From the NCBI RefSeq assembly GCF_007489285.1, contig NZ_VLIY01000005.1, positions 196,905 through 260,904 of the forward strand: a DNA stretch of 64,000 nucleotides, read 5' to 3'. The DNA comes from Skermania sp. ID1734 (GTDB lineage: Bacteria; Actinomycetota; Actinomycetes; Mycobacteriales; Mycobacteriaceae). Made by a program: the position numbers and the translations under genes. Below the pieces are notes generated by a model, which did no database searches, was not told the origin of the DNA, and saw nothing but the letters and a program-made list of their open reading frames with translations. Positions 51,767-60,848 of this stretch are shown in pieces. The stretch's first letter is position 1. Each line of letters begins with the position of its first letter.

Positions 51767-51924
51767 GACTGTCGAGCCAAACGATGTCAGAAGTTGTTGG
51801 GGCACAACAGGATGCTAATCGGTCGCCGGGGAGCACCGCGTTGAACGGATCCATCTCCGGGATCGAGAGGGATGTAATCGGGGAAATGGGCCGAACGACA
51901 GCGCCGATTCGGTGGTCTCGATTG

Positions 51925-53109
51925 CTATTCAGGCACGCTGGTCACGTTTGTCAATGTGCTGCCGTCGTAGTTCTTTAGAGCCGCCTTCAACCAAGGCAGA
52001 TTGATCGGACCACGAAGTTGCCGTCCGGTGAGAAGGTCGTGTTCGGTGTAGACGGGGGTGTTCTCGTAGTCGATGGATGCGACCGTGGTGCCGCTGACGG
52101 CTGCCTGGAGGTGTTTTCCGCTCTGGGGCAGGTGCCATTCCTCGCGAACCCTGTTCAACGGACCGGCGACTGGGGTCGATAAGACCGTGCCGTCTTCGCT
52201 GAGCCAGAACAGGCGGTCCTCCACAAAGGTGAGGGTGTTCGGCGCCGTCGCGGCGGGGTGACCCGCCATGTCTATGGGTGTCTCAGTTCGTGCGCCGGTG
52301 CTGGTGTCGAGTCGAACGAGTGTGAGTTCAAATTTGCCTGTCTCATCGCGAAGAGCAGCGGCGGAGCCGTAGATGTTGTAGATCGCAGATCCATCTGCCG
52401 AACAGACCGAGGTTCGTGAGATCGGTCTGAATTCGGTGGGGTAGTCCCATTCACCTCGGGCTGGTGGCTCACCGGAGGTGGTCAGCTCGTACAGCCGATG
52501 TCGGGCGTTGGGTCGGCCAGAAACAATGTCATCGAAGTCCGCGACCACGCCATATGCGCTGGTATCGCAGTGGCCGGCCGTCACCATCATTCCGGGAACA
52601 GCCCCTTCTTTCGCCGCTGTATCGGCACGTGTCATCACATAGTTGTTGCGGTACGGCACGGTTGGGCCGTCCGGTCGGGCTGTGTTGAACCAGAACAGGG
52701 CCCCGCCGGATCGTGGATTCGGTGCCGCACCCTCGATCATGTTCTCGTCGATAGGAAAACGACTACTTCCGGTCTCGGTGAGGGTGACGACAGATTCAGC
52801 GGTTGCTGTTGTCAGTCCATGCCGCCAGCTGACAGTCGTAGCAGACGTGATGGCGCCGCCGCTTATGCGTCCCAGTTCGTTGCCACGGTTATCGAAAGCC
52901 ACCACCGCAATGCGAGCATTTCGCGGTACCGGCAGGCCTGCTGGACCGATCGTCACGACGCCGATGGTGCCTGCGGGGAGCCGCTGCAGCTCCGCGGCGT
53001 GGTCCGAGCAGGACGTTCCAAGGAATATTACCGTTGTTAGCGCCAGGACCGCGGCTGTGTCCGTCGCCCGCGAGAAATGAAGAATTCTTCCTCCTCCGGT
53101 GGAGATCAA
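51925..53109 (-). CDS. Exported protein of unknown function, probable lipoprotein
   Basis: A protein of about 394 residues: hydrophobic signal (TAAVLALTTVIFLGTSC) ending in a Cys that may be lipidated, then an all-beta-looking body with repeated segments (VVTIGPAGLPVPRNARIAV, GGALFWFNTARP, LTFVEDRLFWLSEDGTVL, GTTVASIDYENTPVY) that suggest a beta-propeller. No enzyme motif is seen. The start is unclear: TTG 53109 gives a clean signal peptide; GGAGGAGGAAGA stands just before an ATT in the same frame at about 53081; ATG 53160 and 53229 give long N-termini. Expressed alone, convergent with the FBP gene. Confidence 0.65.
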   Translation of the reverse strand: MISTGGGRILHFSRATDTAAVLALTTVIFLGTSCSDHAAELQRLPAGTIGVVTIGPAGLPVPRNARIAVVAFDNRGNELGRISGGAITSATTVSWRHGLTTATAESVVTLTETGSSRFPIDENMIEGAAPNPRSGGALFWFNTARPDGPTVPYRNNYVMTRADTAAKEGAVPGMMVTAGHCDTSAYGVVADFDDIVSGRPNARHRLYELTTSGEPPARGEWDYPTEFRPISRTSVCSADGSAIYNIYGSAAALRDETGKFELTLVRLDTSTGARTETPIDMAGHPAATAPNTLTFVEDRLFWLSEDGTVLSTPVAGPLNRVREEWHLPQSGKHLQAAVSGTTVASIDYENTPVYTEHDLLTGRQLRGPINLPWLKAALKNYDGSTLTNVTSVPE

Positions 53110-53514
53110 GATTTGTGCCGCGTACGGCGGAGACCAATTCGCACATGGCCCAGAATGCATCTTCGTCAGTAATGCGTGACCCGGGTGGAATCTCGAAATA
53201 TCCTTTGGCCAAAACACCCCAGCCGCCATCCTTGTCTAGTTAACGTCCACCGAACGCGCCGACCGTGGAATCCCGTCCTTCCCCGGTTATCCACCGTGGC
53301 ACCGGCGCTAGTCATCGATTATTGCGATGAGTGTCGTCCGTGCTCTGTGAGTTACAGCCGCTGCCTTCACCCGAGCAGCCAACGGCAAGCCCAATTCTGT
53401 TAATCGGCGATAAGGCGAGCAGGACTCTTTGTCGTCGGCGAACGATATGTCCCAAATCACACATGCATACGCTGACCAGCGACTTCATGAATCGAATCGG
53501 GAGGTAAGAAGCAA
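53110..53514. other. Intergenic region without clear gene
   Basis: Divergent spacer between the exported protein and the alcohol dehydrogenase. Only short open frames occur, without ribosome sites or domains. GGGAGGTAAG just before 53515 is the ribosome site of the dehydrogenase. Confidence 0.4.
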
Positions 53515-54555
53515 GTGCGTGCTGTGAAACTGACTGGACCCGGGACCCTCGGATTGGAACAGACCGACAAGCCGGAGCCCGGGCCCGGACAGGTCCGTGT
53601 CCGCGTCGCCGGCGCCGGACTGTGCCACTCCGACCTCCACGTCCTCCACCTGGGCGACGCCTGGCCGGCGTTCGGTGGCACCGTCGGACACGAGGGGGGC
53701 GGCTGGGTCGACGCGATCGCCGACGACGTCACCGACCTCGCGGTAGGCGACGCGGTGGTCGTCAATCTGATCTGGAGCTGCGGATCCTGCCGCGCCTGCA
53801 TCGAAGGACGGGACAACGCCTGTACCGCCGCCAGCACTCGTACCGGCCTGCCCCTCACTCCCGGCCTGGGACCCGACGGCTCCATGGCCGAGTACATCCT
53901 GGTTCCGGCCCGGCACGCGGTGTCGATCGGCTCTCTCGACCCCGCATCCGCCGCCCCGTTGACCGATGCCGGGGTCACCCCGATGCACGCCATCAATACC
54001 GTGCGTGACCGACTGACGCCTGGCGCGACCGTCGTAGTCATCGGCCTCGGCGGACTGGGCCACATCGCCGTCCAGATCCTGGCCGCGATCAGCGCATCGC
54101 GGATCATTGCCCTTGATACCGACCCCGCCAAACGTTCCTCCGCCGCTGAGCACGGCGCCGACCTCGTCCTCGACAGCAACGACGCGGCGATCGAAACCAT
54201 CCTGACCGAGACCAACGGCACTGGCGCCGACGTGGTGCTCGATCTCGTCGGCGTCCAACCCACCGTCGACATCGCCCGCCGGGTCGTCGCCGCCGAAGGC
54301 GCCATCCGCTTCGTCGGCCTCGGCGGCGGCACACTCAACTTCAACGTGGGCGTCGACAGCGAGACCCTGCCCTGGGGTGTCAACGTCCAACGCTCCTACG
54401 GCGGCACTCGCCAAGACCTCACCGACGTCATCGCCCTCGCCCAGCGGGGCCGGATCTCCATCAACACCGTCACGTATCCCCTCGACGAGTATCAACAGGC
54501 CTTCGACGACCTCGAGGCCGGACGGGTTACAGGCCGAGCAATCCTCGTCCCCTAG
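53515..54555 (+). CDS. Zinc-binding NAD(P)-dependent alcohol dehydrogenase (MDR superfamily)
   Basis: A 346-residue medium-chain dehydrogenase. Catalytic zinc ligands are in GAGLCHSDLH (Cys) and GGTVGHEGGG (His, Glu); the structural zinc motif is CGSCRACIEGRDNAC; the nucleotide fold has VVVIGLGGLGHIAVQ and ends strand 2 with IALDTDP, the Asp favouring NAD. It oxidises alcohols or reduces aldehydes; substrate unknown. GTG 53515 follows GGGAGG. Almost every third codon position is G or C, clearly more than in flanking genes, so the gene may have been acquired. Confidence 0.93.
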   Translation: MRAVKLTGPGTLGLEQTDKPEPGPGQVRVRVAGAGLCHSDLHVLHLGDAWPAFGGTVGHEGGGWVDAIADDVTDLAVGDAVVVNLIWSCGSCRACIEGRDNACTAASTRTGLPLTPGLGPDGSMAEYILVPARHAVSIGSLDPASAAPLTDAGVTPMHAINTVRDRLTPGATVVVIGLGGLGHIAVQILAAISASRIIALDTDPAKRSSAAEHGADLVLDSNDAAIETILTETNGTGADVVLDLVGVQPTVDIARRVVAAEGAIRFVGLGGGTLNFNVGVDSETLPWGVNVQRSYGGTRQDLTDVIALAQRGRISINTVTYPLDEYQQAFDDLEAGRVTGRAILVP

Positions 54556-54754
54556 ATGACCGTGGGCAAGCCGATGCGACGCGGTGGTGATCGGCTTAGC
54601 CGGGCTGTTCTTGCGTCACGTCCGAGCTCACCCCGCGGGCTATTGCGGATTCGAGATGTCGGTGTCCACCTGGTGCCGAGTCCGGACTGGATCGACGAGC
54701 TCCGGATAACCGAATCCGACCATCGTTCTTCTGGATACGAACACGAGAGAACAC

Positions 54755-55698
54755 ATGCCACTTCATCACGAAGCCCAAGCGCTCCTCGCCGCCCTCACCG
54801 CCGGTGGTGTCCCACCCTTCGAATGCATGACCGTCCCCCAGGCGCGCGCGACGGCGAACGCTTTCATGGATATGCAGGGCACCACCGAGGACGTGGCGTC
54901 AGTGACCGACATGGCGGTTCCCGGGCCGGCCGGTGACATCCCGGTCCGGGTCTATCGCCCCGCCGGGTCCGGCGATGCGCCACTACCCGCCGTCGTCTAT
55001 TACCACGGCGGCGGCTGGGTCATCGGGTCACTGGACATCGTGGACAACCCGGTGCGGCGCCTGTCCAACGCACTGAATGCGGTCGTCGTCTCGGTCGACT
55101 ACCGGCTGGCGCCCGAGCACCCGTTTCCGCTGCCTTCGACGACGCCTACGCTGCGATCGCTTGGGTGGCGGGCAACTCCGTCGCCCTGAACGTCGACCCG
55201 GCCTCAATAGCGGTCTCTGGTGACAGCGCGGGCGGCAACCTCGCAGCCGCGGTGGCCCTGGCCGCGCGGGCCGAGGGGGAGCCCGATCTCGCCGCGCAGT
55301 TGCTCTTCTATCCGTGTTTGGCGTTTGATTTCGACACCGAATCGTACCGTCAGAACGCGGAGGGATATCTCCTCCAGCGGGCCAGTATGCAGTGGTTCTA
55401 CGCGCACTTCTTCGGCAACCAGGGCGGACCGCCCACGGACTGGCGCGCCTGCCCGGCTTCTACCAGGGACCTCTCCGGTTCGGTGCCGGCGTTCATTGCC
55501 GTCGCCGAGTTCGATCCACTACGCAACGACGGCGAGCGATACGCCGCTCGCCTCAACGACAGCGGTGGGCGGGTGTCGCTAATTCAGTACGACGGTCTCA
55601 TCCACGGGTTCTTCTGGTTACTCGGCGCAATTCCAAGCGGGGCAGCGCTACTCGACGACGCCGCCGCCTTCTTCCGGTCGACGATGCAAACGAGCTGA
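54755..55698 (+). pseudogene. Alpha/beta-hydrolase (HSL-family esterase) gene with a single frameshift
   Basis: Two overlapping frames together make one complete esterase of about 315 residues. The first (54755-55189) carries the oxyanion motif YYHGGGWVIGSL and VSVDYRLAPEHPFPL; the second (in frame from about 55132, ending 55698) has AAFDDAYAAIAWVAG, the nucleophile GDSAGGNLAAA, AEFDPLRNDG (Asp) and GLIHGFFWL (His). At about 55129, CCG-CTGCC reads like CCG-GCTGCC with one G lost, which restores EHPFPAAFDDAYAA. All catalytic residues survive, so this is either a fresh inactivation or a base-calling error. High GC at third positions matches the dehydrogenase before it. Confidence 0.82.
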
Positions 55699-55821
55699 GC
55701 AGGTCCGCCGTCACCGTTGATGCGCCAGCCTCCCGTTCGGCTTCTTACCACCGTTGTCCGGGAGGCGGGCGTTTCGAGGTCGCCGGCGGTCCTTGTGGCG
55801 CCGCCATCGCCGCACCGATCA

Positions 55822-58485
55822 CTATCCCCGCGCCATGTCCACGAACCGACTCAGATGCAGTTGGTGGGCAACGGTAATCGTGGCAGTAGGGCCATTTCTA
55901 TGCTTGCCGAGGATCAAGTCTGCTTCGCCGCCTCGTGGGTCGTCGCGCTCGAATGCGTCGGGGCGGTGCAAAAGGATAACCATGTCGGCATCTTGTTCCA
56001 GGCTATTGTGGACTGAAATACCTTGTGCGACGAAGTTATTGGTCCCGGGAACCGTTCCATCGAACACATCTTGCTCGCCGATGCTGGCAATTTCGACGAT
56101 CTGGTCCCAGAAAACGTCGTTGGTCGCGAGCATTTCGATGTCGGCGTCGTCGAGCACTGCGGCAACACGGGCCAAGCGCGACCGACTGGGCGAGTGCTTC
56201 CACATAGTAGAGCCGCAGAAGCGCGAGCCCATCGCGTCAGCAAACTGACGATGTGTCATTTCCTTGGCGGCCAACAGGTTCCGCACATCGTTCCAGACTT
56301 CCCGCGGCACCGTGTCCACGTTCGTGTTGTGCGCGAGCGGTGCCAGCTCGGTGAGCACCGATTCGGCGATGACGCCACGGGCGCCGTGCGCGCCGATGTC
56401 TCGGAGGAAGGTGGTCTGGTTCTCGGAACCGTCGACGACTAGATGCCAGCAGTCTCGATAACCAGCCTTGAGCACTCGCTTGATCCGACTGTGCACACCA
56501 AGTCGCAGGAGTAGCTGCGCCACATCATCGATGAGCCGGCGGCTGGTGGATGCGTAGTAGATCCTTGCCTGTCGACCTTTCGCATCCCAGCGCACGGAAC
56601 CGTCGGTTGCCCACAGGTGCCGAAGAAATAGCGCGACCTGGTCGTTTGGCAGCCAAAACACCTGCTGCGGAACGAACTTTTCGTAACTGCGGAGCCCGAA
56701 GAGTCCAAGAGAGTCGAGCCACGCGGCGATCGGATTACGTTTCCCGTGGGTCAGCCGCTCAGGCGCCCGCAGACGCAGGGTGGTCACTCGCGCTGCTGGA
56801 TAGTCATCCCGGACCGCCGTTACGCCGAAGTGGGTGGCTGCCTCCGTGACTGCCGCGAGGTTAGCCTCGTCGATGCTGGCGTAGCGAATCGGCTGTCGCT
56901 TGACGCACGACCCGTCGCCGATCATATGGGCCAGCAGAATGATCTCCGCGTCTGGAAGACGTTTGGTATCTACTGGTTCGGGCACGTGCCGCGGGATTGC
57001 GAGCCGGTCCCCGACGACTAGCTTTTCGAGGGCAATCCAGCCGTCGATGGTCATGAATGGGTGGTTACCGGTCGCCTCCACCTGCCGGCCGGACGCCAAA
57101 CGAAGTCGAAACACCTCTTTGCGGCCGCTGGGAAAGACCTTCACCATCGGACGGGCGACCATGCGCATTCGCTCGTCGAGAGACCAGACCAGGGGTTGTT
57201 CGCCGGACTCGAGCAACTCGCCCAGCGTGACTTCGGCACCGTTGTCGGCGCGAAGGATGCGGGTCGATGCGGTAAGGCAGCCCGACTCACGCAGGTCAGA
57301 CACCATCGGCTTCTTGTCTGTCCGCTGCTCGGGTCCACGGTTGAGCTGGCTTATCGCCACCACCGGTACTTCGAGTTCTTTTGCGAGCAGCTTCAGGGAT
57401 CGGGAAAACTCCGAAACTTCTTGCTGCCTGGATTCGACCTTCTTGCCGGAGGTCATCAGCTGCAAATAATCGACCACGACGAGTCGCAAATCGTGGCGCT
57501 GCTTCAGCCGGCGCGCTTTCGCGCGAATTTCCATCATCGTGAGATTGGGGGAGTCGTCGACAAACAGTGGCGCTTCGCTGATTTCGCTCATTCGGCGCGC
57601 GAGTCGTGTCCAGTCGTCATCGGTCATGCGTCCGGCGCGCATGTCGCCGAGCTTGATCTTCGCTTCGGCCGAGAGCAGGCGCATGACAATTTCCGTACGG
57701 CTCATTTCGAGCGAGAAAATCACGCTGGCCAAGCCGTGCTTGATGGAGCAGGAGCGCATGAAGTCCATTCCCAGTGTGGATTTGCCTACGCCCGGCCGCG
57801 CCGCCACGATGATCATCTGCCCCGGATGCAGCCCGTTGGTCACCTCGTCCAACTCGGCGAAACCCGTCGGCACCCCTAGCGAAATGCCGCCACGGCTGGC
57901 GATGGAGTCGATCTCGTCCATCGTCGGCTGCAGCAACTCTTCGAGCTGAATGAAGTCCTCGGCCGTGCGGCGCTCGGTGACCTCATAGACCTCGGCCTGC
58001 GCACGATCGACCACCTCGGCGACGTCCTGCCCATCCGCGCCCGCGTAGCCGTACTGCACGATGCGGGTGCCGGCCTCAACGAGGCGGCGCAGGATCGCCT
58101 TCTCCGCCACGATCTCGGCGTAGTAGCCAGCGTTGGCCGCGGTTGGCACGGTCTGGGTGAGAGTGACCAGATAGGCGGGTCCACCAATACGGCGCAACTC
58201 GCCCTTGCGGTCCAATTCCGCTGCGACGGTCACCGGGTCAGCGGGCTCGCCGCGGCCGTACAGGTCGAGGATGGCGTCGTAGATGCTCTGGTGCGCCGGG
58301 CGGTAGAAGTCGCCGGGGCGCAACCGCTCGAGGACGTCGGCGATGGCGTCTTTGCTGAGCAGCATGCCGCCGAGGACGGACTGCTCGGCGGCCATGTCCT
58401 GGGGTGGCTGACGACCGAAATCTTCACCGGGTGGCTCGTTGGACGACCGATCCTCGGTGTGCCCACGATCGTCGACAACTGCCAC
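55822..58485 (-). CDS. dnaB: Replicative DNA helicase DnaB containing an intein
   Basis: An 887-residue precursor of the hexameric replication-fork helicase. The N-terminal DnaB domain (RQPPQDMAAEQSVLGGMLLSKDAIADVLERLRPGDFYRPA) and the RecA-like C-terminal domain with Walker A ARPGVGKST and Walker B VVVDYLQL are standard. Between SDLRESG and SLEQDAD the frame is interrupted by a 425-residue intein; splicing leaves a 462-residue helicase of normal length. GTG 58485 (MAVVDDRG, GAGG upstream) agrees with mycobacterial DnaB; GTG 58506 would add seven residues. A DnaA-box-like sequence lies about 225 bp upstream. Confidence 0.96.
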   Translation of the reverse strand: MAVVDDRGHTEDRSSNEPPGEDFGRQPPQDMAAEQSVLGGMLLSKDAIADVLERLRPGDFYRPAHQSIYDAILDLYGRGEPADPVTVAAELDRKGELRRIGGPAYLVTLTQTVPTAANAGYYAEIVAEKAILRRLVEAGTRIVQYGYAGADGQDVAEVVDRAQAEVYEVTERRTAEDFIQLEELLQPTMDEIDSIASRGGISLGVPTGFAELDEVTNGLHPGQMIIVAARPGVGKSTLGMDFMRSCSIKHGLASVIFSLEMSRTEIVMRLLSAEAKIKLGDMRAGRMTDDDWTRLARRMSEISEAPLFVDDSPNLTMMEIRAKARRLKQRHDLRLVVVDYLQLMTSGKKVESRQQEVSEFSRSLKLLAKELEVPVVAISQLNRGPEQRTDKKPMVSDLRESGCLTASTRILRADNGAEVTLGELLESGEQPLVWSLDERMRMVARPMVKVFPSGRKEVFRLRLASGRQVEATGNHPFMTIDGWIALEKLVVGDRLAIPRHVPEPVDTKRLPDAEIILLAHMIGDGSCVKRQPIRYASIDEANLAAVTEAATHFGVTAVRDDYPAARVTTLRLRAPERLTHGKRNPIAAWLDSLGLFGLRSYEKFVPQQVFWLPNDQVALFLRHLWATDGSVRWDAKGRQARIYYASTSRRLIDDVAQLLLRLGVHSRIKRVLKAGYRDCWHLVVDGSENQTTFLRDIGAHGARGVIAESVLTELAPLAHNTNVDTVPREVWNDVRNLLAAKEMTHRQFADAMGSRFCGSTMWKHSPSRSRLARVAAVLDDADIEMLATNDVFWDQIVEIASIGEQDVFDGTVPGTNNFVAQGISVHNSLEQDADMVILLHRPDAFERDDPRGGEADLILGKHRNGPTATITVAHQLHLSRFVDMARG
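56005..57279 (-). mobile_element. DnaB intein with LAGLIDADG homing endonuclease
   Basis: A 425-residue intein inserted within the conserved RESG/SLEQDAD site of DnaB, a site also used in mycobacterial DnaB. Block A is CLTASTRILRADNG (Cys1), block B GNHPFMTIDGW (with the conserved His), block F VPGTNNFVAQG, and the end is VHN followed by Ser+1. Two LAGLIDADG helices (LLAHMIGDGS and LFLRHLWATDGS) each keep their Asp, so the homing endonuclease may be active. All splicing residues are present, as they must be for an essential helicase. Confidence 0.93.
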
Positions 58486-58709
58486 TAAACCTCGCCCACC
58501 TTCCACATCGGCACCGCCGTGCAGCGCCCCGAATCACTGCACAACTTCTACCCGCCAGCACCGACAAATTTCTTGCTGGCAACCACCGCCACCCGTCGCG
58601 GTGCACTCGCGGGCATGACGCTAAGTCCCATGCGGTCACGCATCAAATCGGCCTGTGGACGGTTCTGGGGATGAAATGTGGAAAGTGTTGGAGCAGCGTG
58701 TGCACCTGG

Positions 58710-58718
58710 TGTGGATAA
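58710..58718 (-). promoter_or_regulatory. DnaA-box-like site upstream of dnaB
   Basis: TGTGGATAA is the exact reverse complement of the DnaA box TTATCCACA. A second, one-mismatch copy (TTGGGATAA) follows at 58721-58729. They lie about 225-245 bp upstream of the dnaB start. Single boxes arise by chance, so DnaA control of dnaB is only suggested. Confidence 0.35.
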
Positions 58719-58990
58719 CCTTGGGATAACTCAAGATCACACTTCTGAAGATGCAGGTAGACCGCGTTTTGACAAAGTACATTGCTGGGGATTGATGCCG
58801 GTACGGCGTGTCGCCCAGGTTGATTCTTCGGGCGTGTTGCGTAAACAGGCGGTGGCGGCAATATGACTTGCATCACCTTCCTGCGGTTTGTTTATATGAC
58901 GAATTACCTGATGCTGACCGCTGGCCTTTCGGGTGCCGGTTGTCCGGCGCTAAGTCGAGCAAATATCTGGCATGTCCAGGCGCAGAACGC

Positions 58991-59031
58991 AGAAAACGGC
59001 CCCGGTGAGCGTGCGCATCACCGGGGCCGTT
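58991..59031 (-). terminator. Terminator of the rpsF-ssb-rpsR-rplI operon
   Basis: On the minus strand AACGGCCCCGGTGA (59031-59018) pairs perfectly over 14 bp with TCACCGGGGCCGTT (59008-58995) across a nine-base loop, followed by TTCT. It begins 14 bp after the rplI stop. Confidence 0.8.
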
Positions 59032-59044
59032 CCGCATTTGTCCG

Positions 59045-59503
59045 CTAGCTGGTAGCGGTCACCTCGAGCTCGAACTTCGCAGTCACGTCGGGGTGCAACT
59101 CCACCGCCACCGGGTGCTTGCCCGTGGCCTTGATGTGTGCCTTCGGCAGCACGATGCTGCGCTTGTCCACGACGGGACCGCCCGCGGACTTGATCGCGTC
59201 GGCCACATCGGCGGCCGTGACCGAACCGAAGAGCTTGCCGGAGCCGCTGGCCGTCTTTGCCGTCAGGGTCACCGACGCCAGGCCCTCGATGGCCTGCTTG
59301 AGCTCGCGGGCGTGGTCGAGGTCGCGAACACGACGCGCCTCGCGCGAGCGCCGGATGCCGGCCACCTGCTTCTCGGCGCCACGGGTGGCGACGATGGCCA
59401 GCCCGCGCGGCAGCAGGTAGTTGCGGCCGTATCCGTCCTTCACCTCGACGGTGTCACCGGAAATACCGAGGTTGTCTACATCAGCAGTCAGAATCAGCTT
59501 CAT
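59045..59503 (-). CDS. rplI: 50S ribosomal protein L9
   Basis: A 152-residue L9. [36 protein letters not shown] is the RNA-binding N-domain, followed by the long connecting helix and the C-domain with [12 protein letters not shown] and [18 protein letters not shown]. Length and sequence are standard. It is the last gene of the operon, 15 bp after rpsR, and is followed by a strong terminator. Confidence 0.98.
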   Translation of the reverse strand: MKLILTADVDNLGISGDTVEVKDGYGRNYLLPRGLAIVATRGAEKQVAGIRRSREARRVRDLDHARELKQAIEGLASVTLTAKTASGSGKLFGSVTAADVADAIKSAGGPVVDKRSIVLPKAHIKATGKHPVAVELHPDVTAKFELEVTATS

Positions 59504-59518
59504 CGTGATCTGCCCTCC

Positions 59519-59767
59519 TTAGCGCGCCGTCGAGGCGTACGGCAGCAGCGCCACCTCGCGCGAGTTCTTGACGGCGATCGCAATGTCACGCTGATGCTGG
59601 ACACAGTTGCCGGTCACCCGACGGGCCCGGATCTTGCCGCGGTCGCTGACGAACTTGCGCAGCAGCGCCGTGTCCTTGTAATCGATCTGAGCGGTCTCGC
59701 CCTTTGCCTTGCAGAACGGGCAAGCCTTCTTCTTGAGCACCTTTTCGCGCGCCGGTGCTTTAGCCAT
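59519..59767 (-). CDS. rpsR: 30S ribosomal protein S18
   Basis: An 82-residue S18 ([40 protein letters not shown]). It keeps the CPFC pair and a later Cys (GNC) of the zinc-binding C-plus form; many actinobacteria also have a zinc-free paralogue elsewhere, induced in zinc limitation. It lies between ssb and rplI. Confidence 0.97.
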   Translation of the reverse strand: MAKAPAREKVLKKKACPFCKAKGETAQIDYKDTALLRKFVSDRGKIRARRVTGNCVQHQRDIAIAVKNSREVALLPYASTAR

Positions 59768-59798
59768 GGGTCTTCTCCAAAATTATTCGATGTGAGTG

Positions 59799-60311
59799 TC
59801 AGAACGGGGGTTCGTCGTCCACCCGGCCGCCGCCGCCGAACGAGCCGGACGCCTGCGGGGCCGAACCCCACGGGTCATCGCCGCCGCTGTTCTGGCTGCC
59901 GCGTCCGCCGCCGGACGAGCCGAATCCACCACCGCCGCCGCCACCGCGGCTGGCCTTGTTGATCTTTGCCGTCGCATAGCGCAAGGAGGGGCCGATCTCA
60001 TCGACCTCGAGCTCCACCACTGTTCGCTTTTCGCCCTCGCGAGTCTCATACGAGCGCTGCTTCAAGCGTCCGCTGACAATCACTCGCGAGCCGCGGGTGA
60101 GGCTCTCGGCCACGTTCTCCGCGGCTTCACGCCAGATGTTGCAGCGCATGAACAGCGCCTCGCCGTCTTTCCATTCATTGGAATTGCGGTCGAACACGCG
60201 CGGGGTCGAGGCAACGGTGAAGTTGGCAACGGCCGCGCCCGCGGGCGTGAAACGAAGCTCGGGATCAGCCGTCAAATTTCCGATGACGGTGATGATGGTG
60301 TCGCCAGCCAT
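59799..60311 (-). CDS. ssb: Single-stranded DNA-binding protein
   Basis: A 170-residue SSB. The N-terminal OB fold ([35 protein letters not shown] to about residue 112) is followed by a Gly/Ser-rich linker ([16 protein letters not shown]) and the acidic tip DDEPPF that binds partner proteins. The tip is the canonical one, so this is the main replication SSB. It sits between rpsF and rpsR as in mycobacteria. Confidence 0.98.
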   Translation of the reverse strand: MAGDTIITVIGNLTADPELRFTPAGAAVANFTVASTPRVFDRNSNEWKDGEALFMRCNIWREAAENVAESLTRGSRVIVSGRLKQRSYETREGEKRTVVELEVDEIGPSLRYATAKINKASRGGGGGGGFGSSGGGRGSQNSGGDDPWGSAPQASGSFGGGGRVDDEPPF

Positions 60312-60388
60312 GTGGTCCTCCTGCAGTGTGCGAATCGCTTGCGCTAGAGCCTAGGCGTAGGGGCCGACAGGCTGTGCGCGTACGACCC

Positions 60389-60676
60389 TCACTTGCCGTG
60401 CCGCAGCACCTTGGTGCGCAGGACCGACTCGTTCAGCGAAAGCTGGCGGTCGAGTTCCTTGACGGTGGCCGGCTCGGCGTTGAGATCGATAACTGCGTAG
60501 ATCCCCTCGGCATGCTTGGCGATTTCGTAGGCAAGGCGGCGCTTACCCCAAATGTCGACCTTGTCGACCTTGCCGCCGTCCTGGCGAACCACGTTGAGGA
60601 ACGTATCCAGGGACGGGGCAACGGTGCGCTCGTCCAGGCTCGGATCGAGAATGATCATCAATTCGTAATGACGCAC
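60389..60676 (-). CDS. rpsF: 30S ribosomal protein S6
   Basis: A 95-residue S6 ([53 protein letters not shown]). It binds S18 in the small subunit. First gene of the operon; its leader contains AGGAGGTGATGAGG and a small hairpin that may serve autoregulation. Confidence 0.97.
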   Translation of the reverse strand: MRHYELMIILDPSLDERTVAPSLDTFLNVVRQDGGKVDKVDIWGKRRLAYEIAKHAEGIYAVIDLNAEPATVKELDRQLSLNESVLRTKVLRHGK

Positions 60677-60709
60677 GGGACCTCATCACCTCCTATGGAC
60701 TGTGAACGG

Positions 60710-60726
60710 CTACGGACTTTCCGTAG
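60710..60726 (-). promoter_or_regulatory. Hairpin in the rpsF leader, possible S6:S18 regulatory element
   Basis: On the minus strand CTACGGA and TCCGTAG pair perfectly around AAG, about 35 bp before the rpsF start. S6:S18-binding leader RNAs with CCG-containing stem-loops are known before rpsF in many bacteria, and this may be one; the match is to position and shape only. Confidence 0.3.
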
Positions 60727-60848
60727 CAGGAGGGTCGTCGCGTCAGCAACCTGCCCAGGCTACAGGAACGGTGCCTGAGCTGGTTAATCGAGCAAACGGC
60801 GGCAGCGTCCGGCGCGGAACCAGCGGCGTCGGGACTTAGGCTGGATCC

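Larger units (their letters stand above)
58486..59044. other. Spacer between rplI and dnaB
   Basis: About 560 bp without a convincing gene. Mycobacteria have a small hypothetical gene here (Rv0057), but no frame in this window resembles a conserved protein. It contains the rplI terminator (58991-59031) and a perfect DnaA-box sequence (58710-58718), and must hold the dnaB promoter. Confidence 0.5.

Noticed and set aside
51784-51978. 64-codon plus-strand frame after the FBP gene
   Set aside because: Overlaps the end of the exported-protein gene and has no domain or ribosome site.
58486-59044. A homologue of the mycobacterial gene between rplI and dnaB
   Set aside because: All frames here are short and without natural composition; no gene can be supported.
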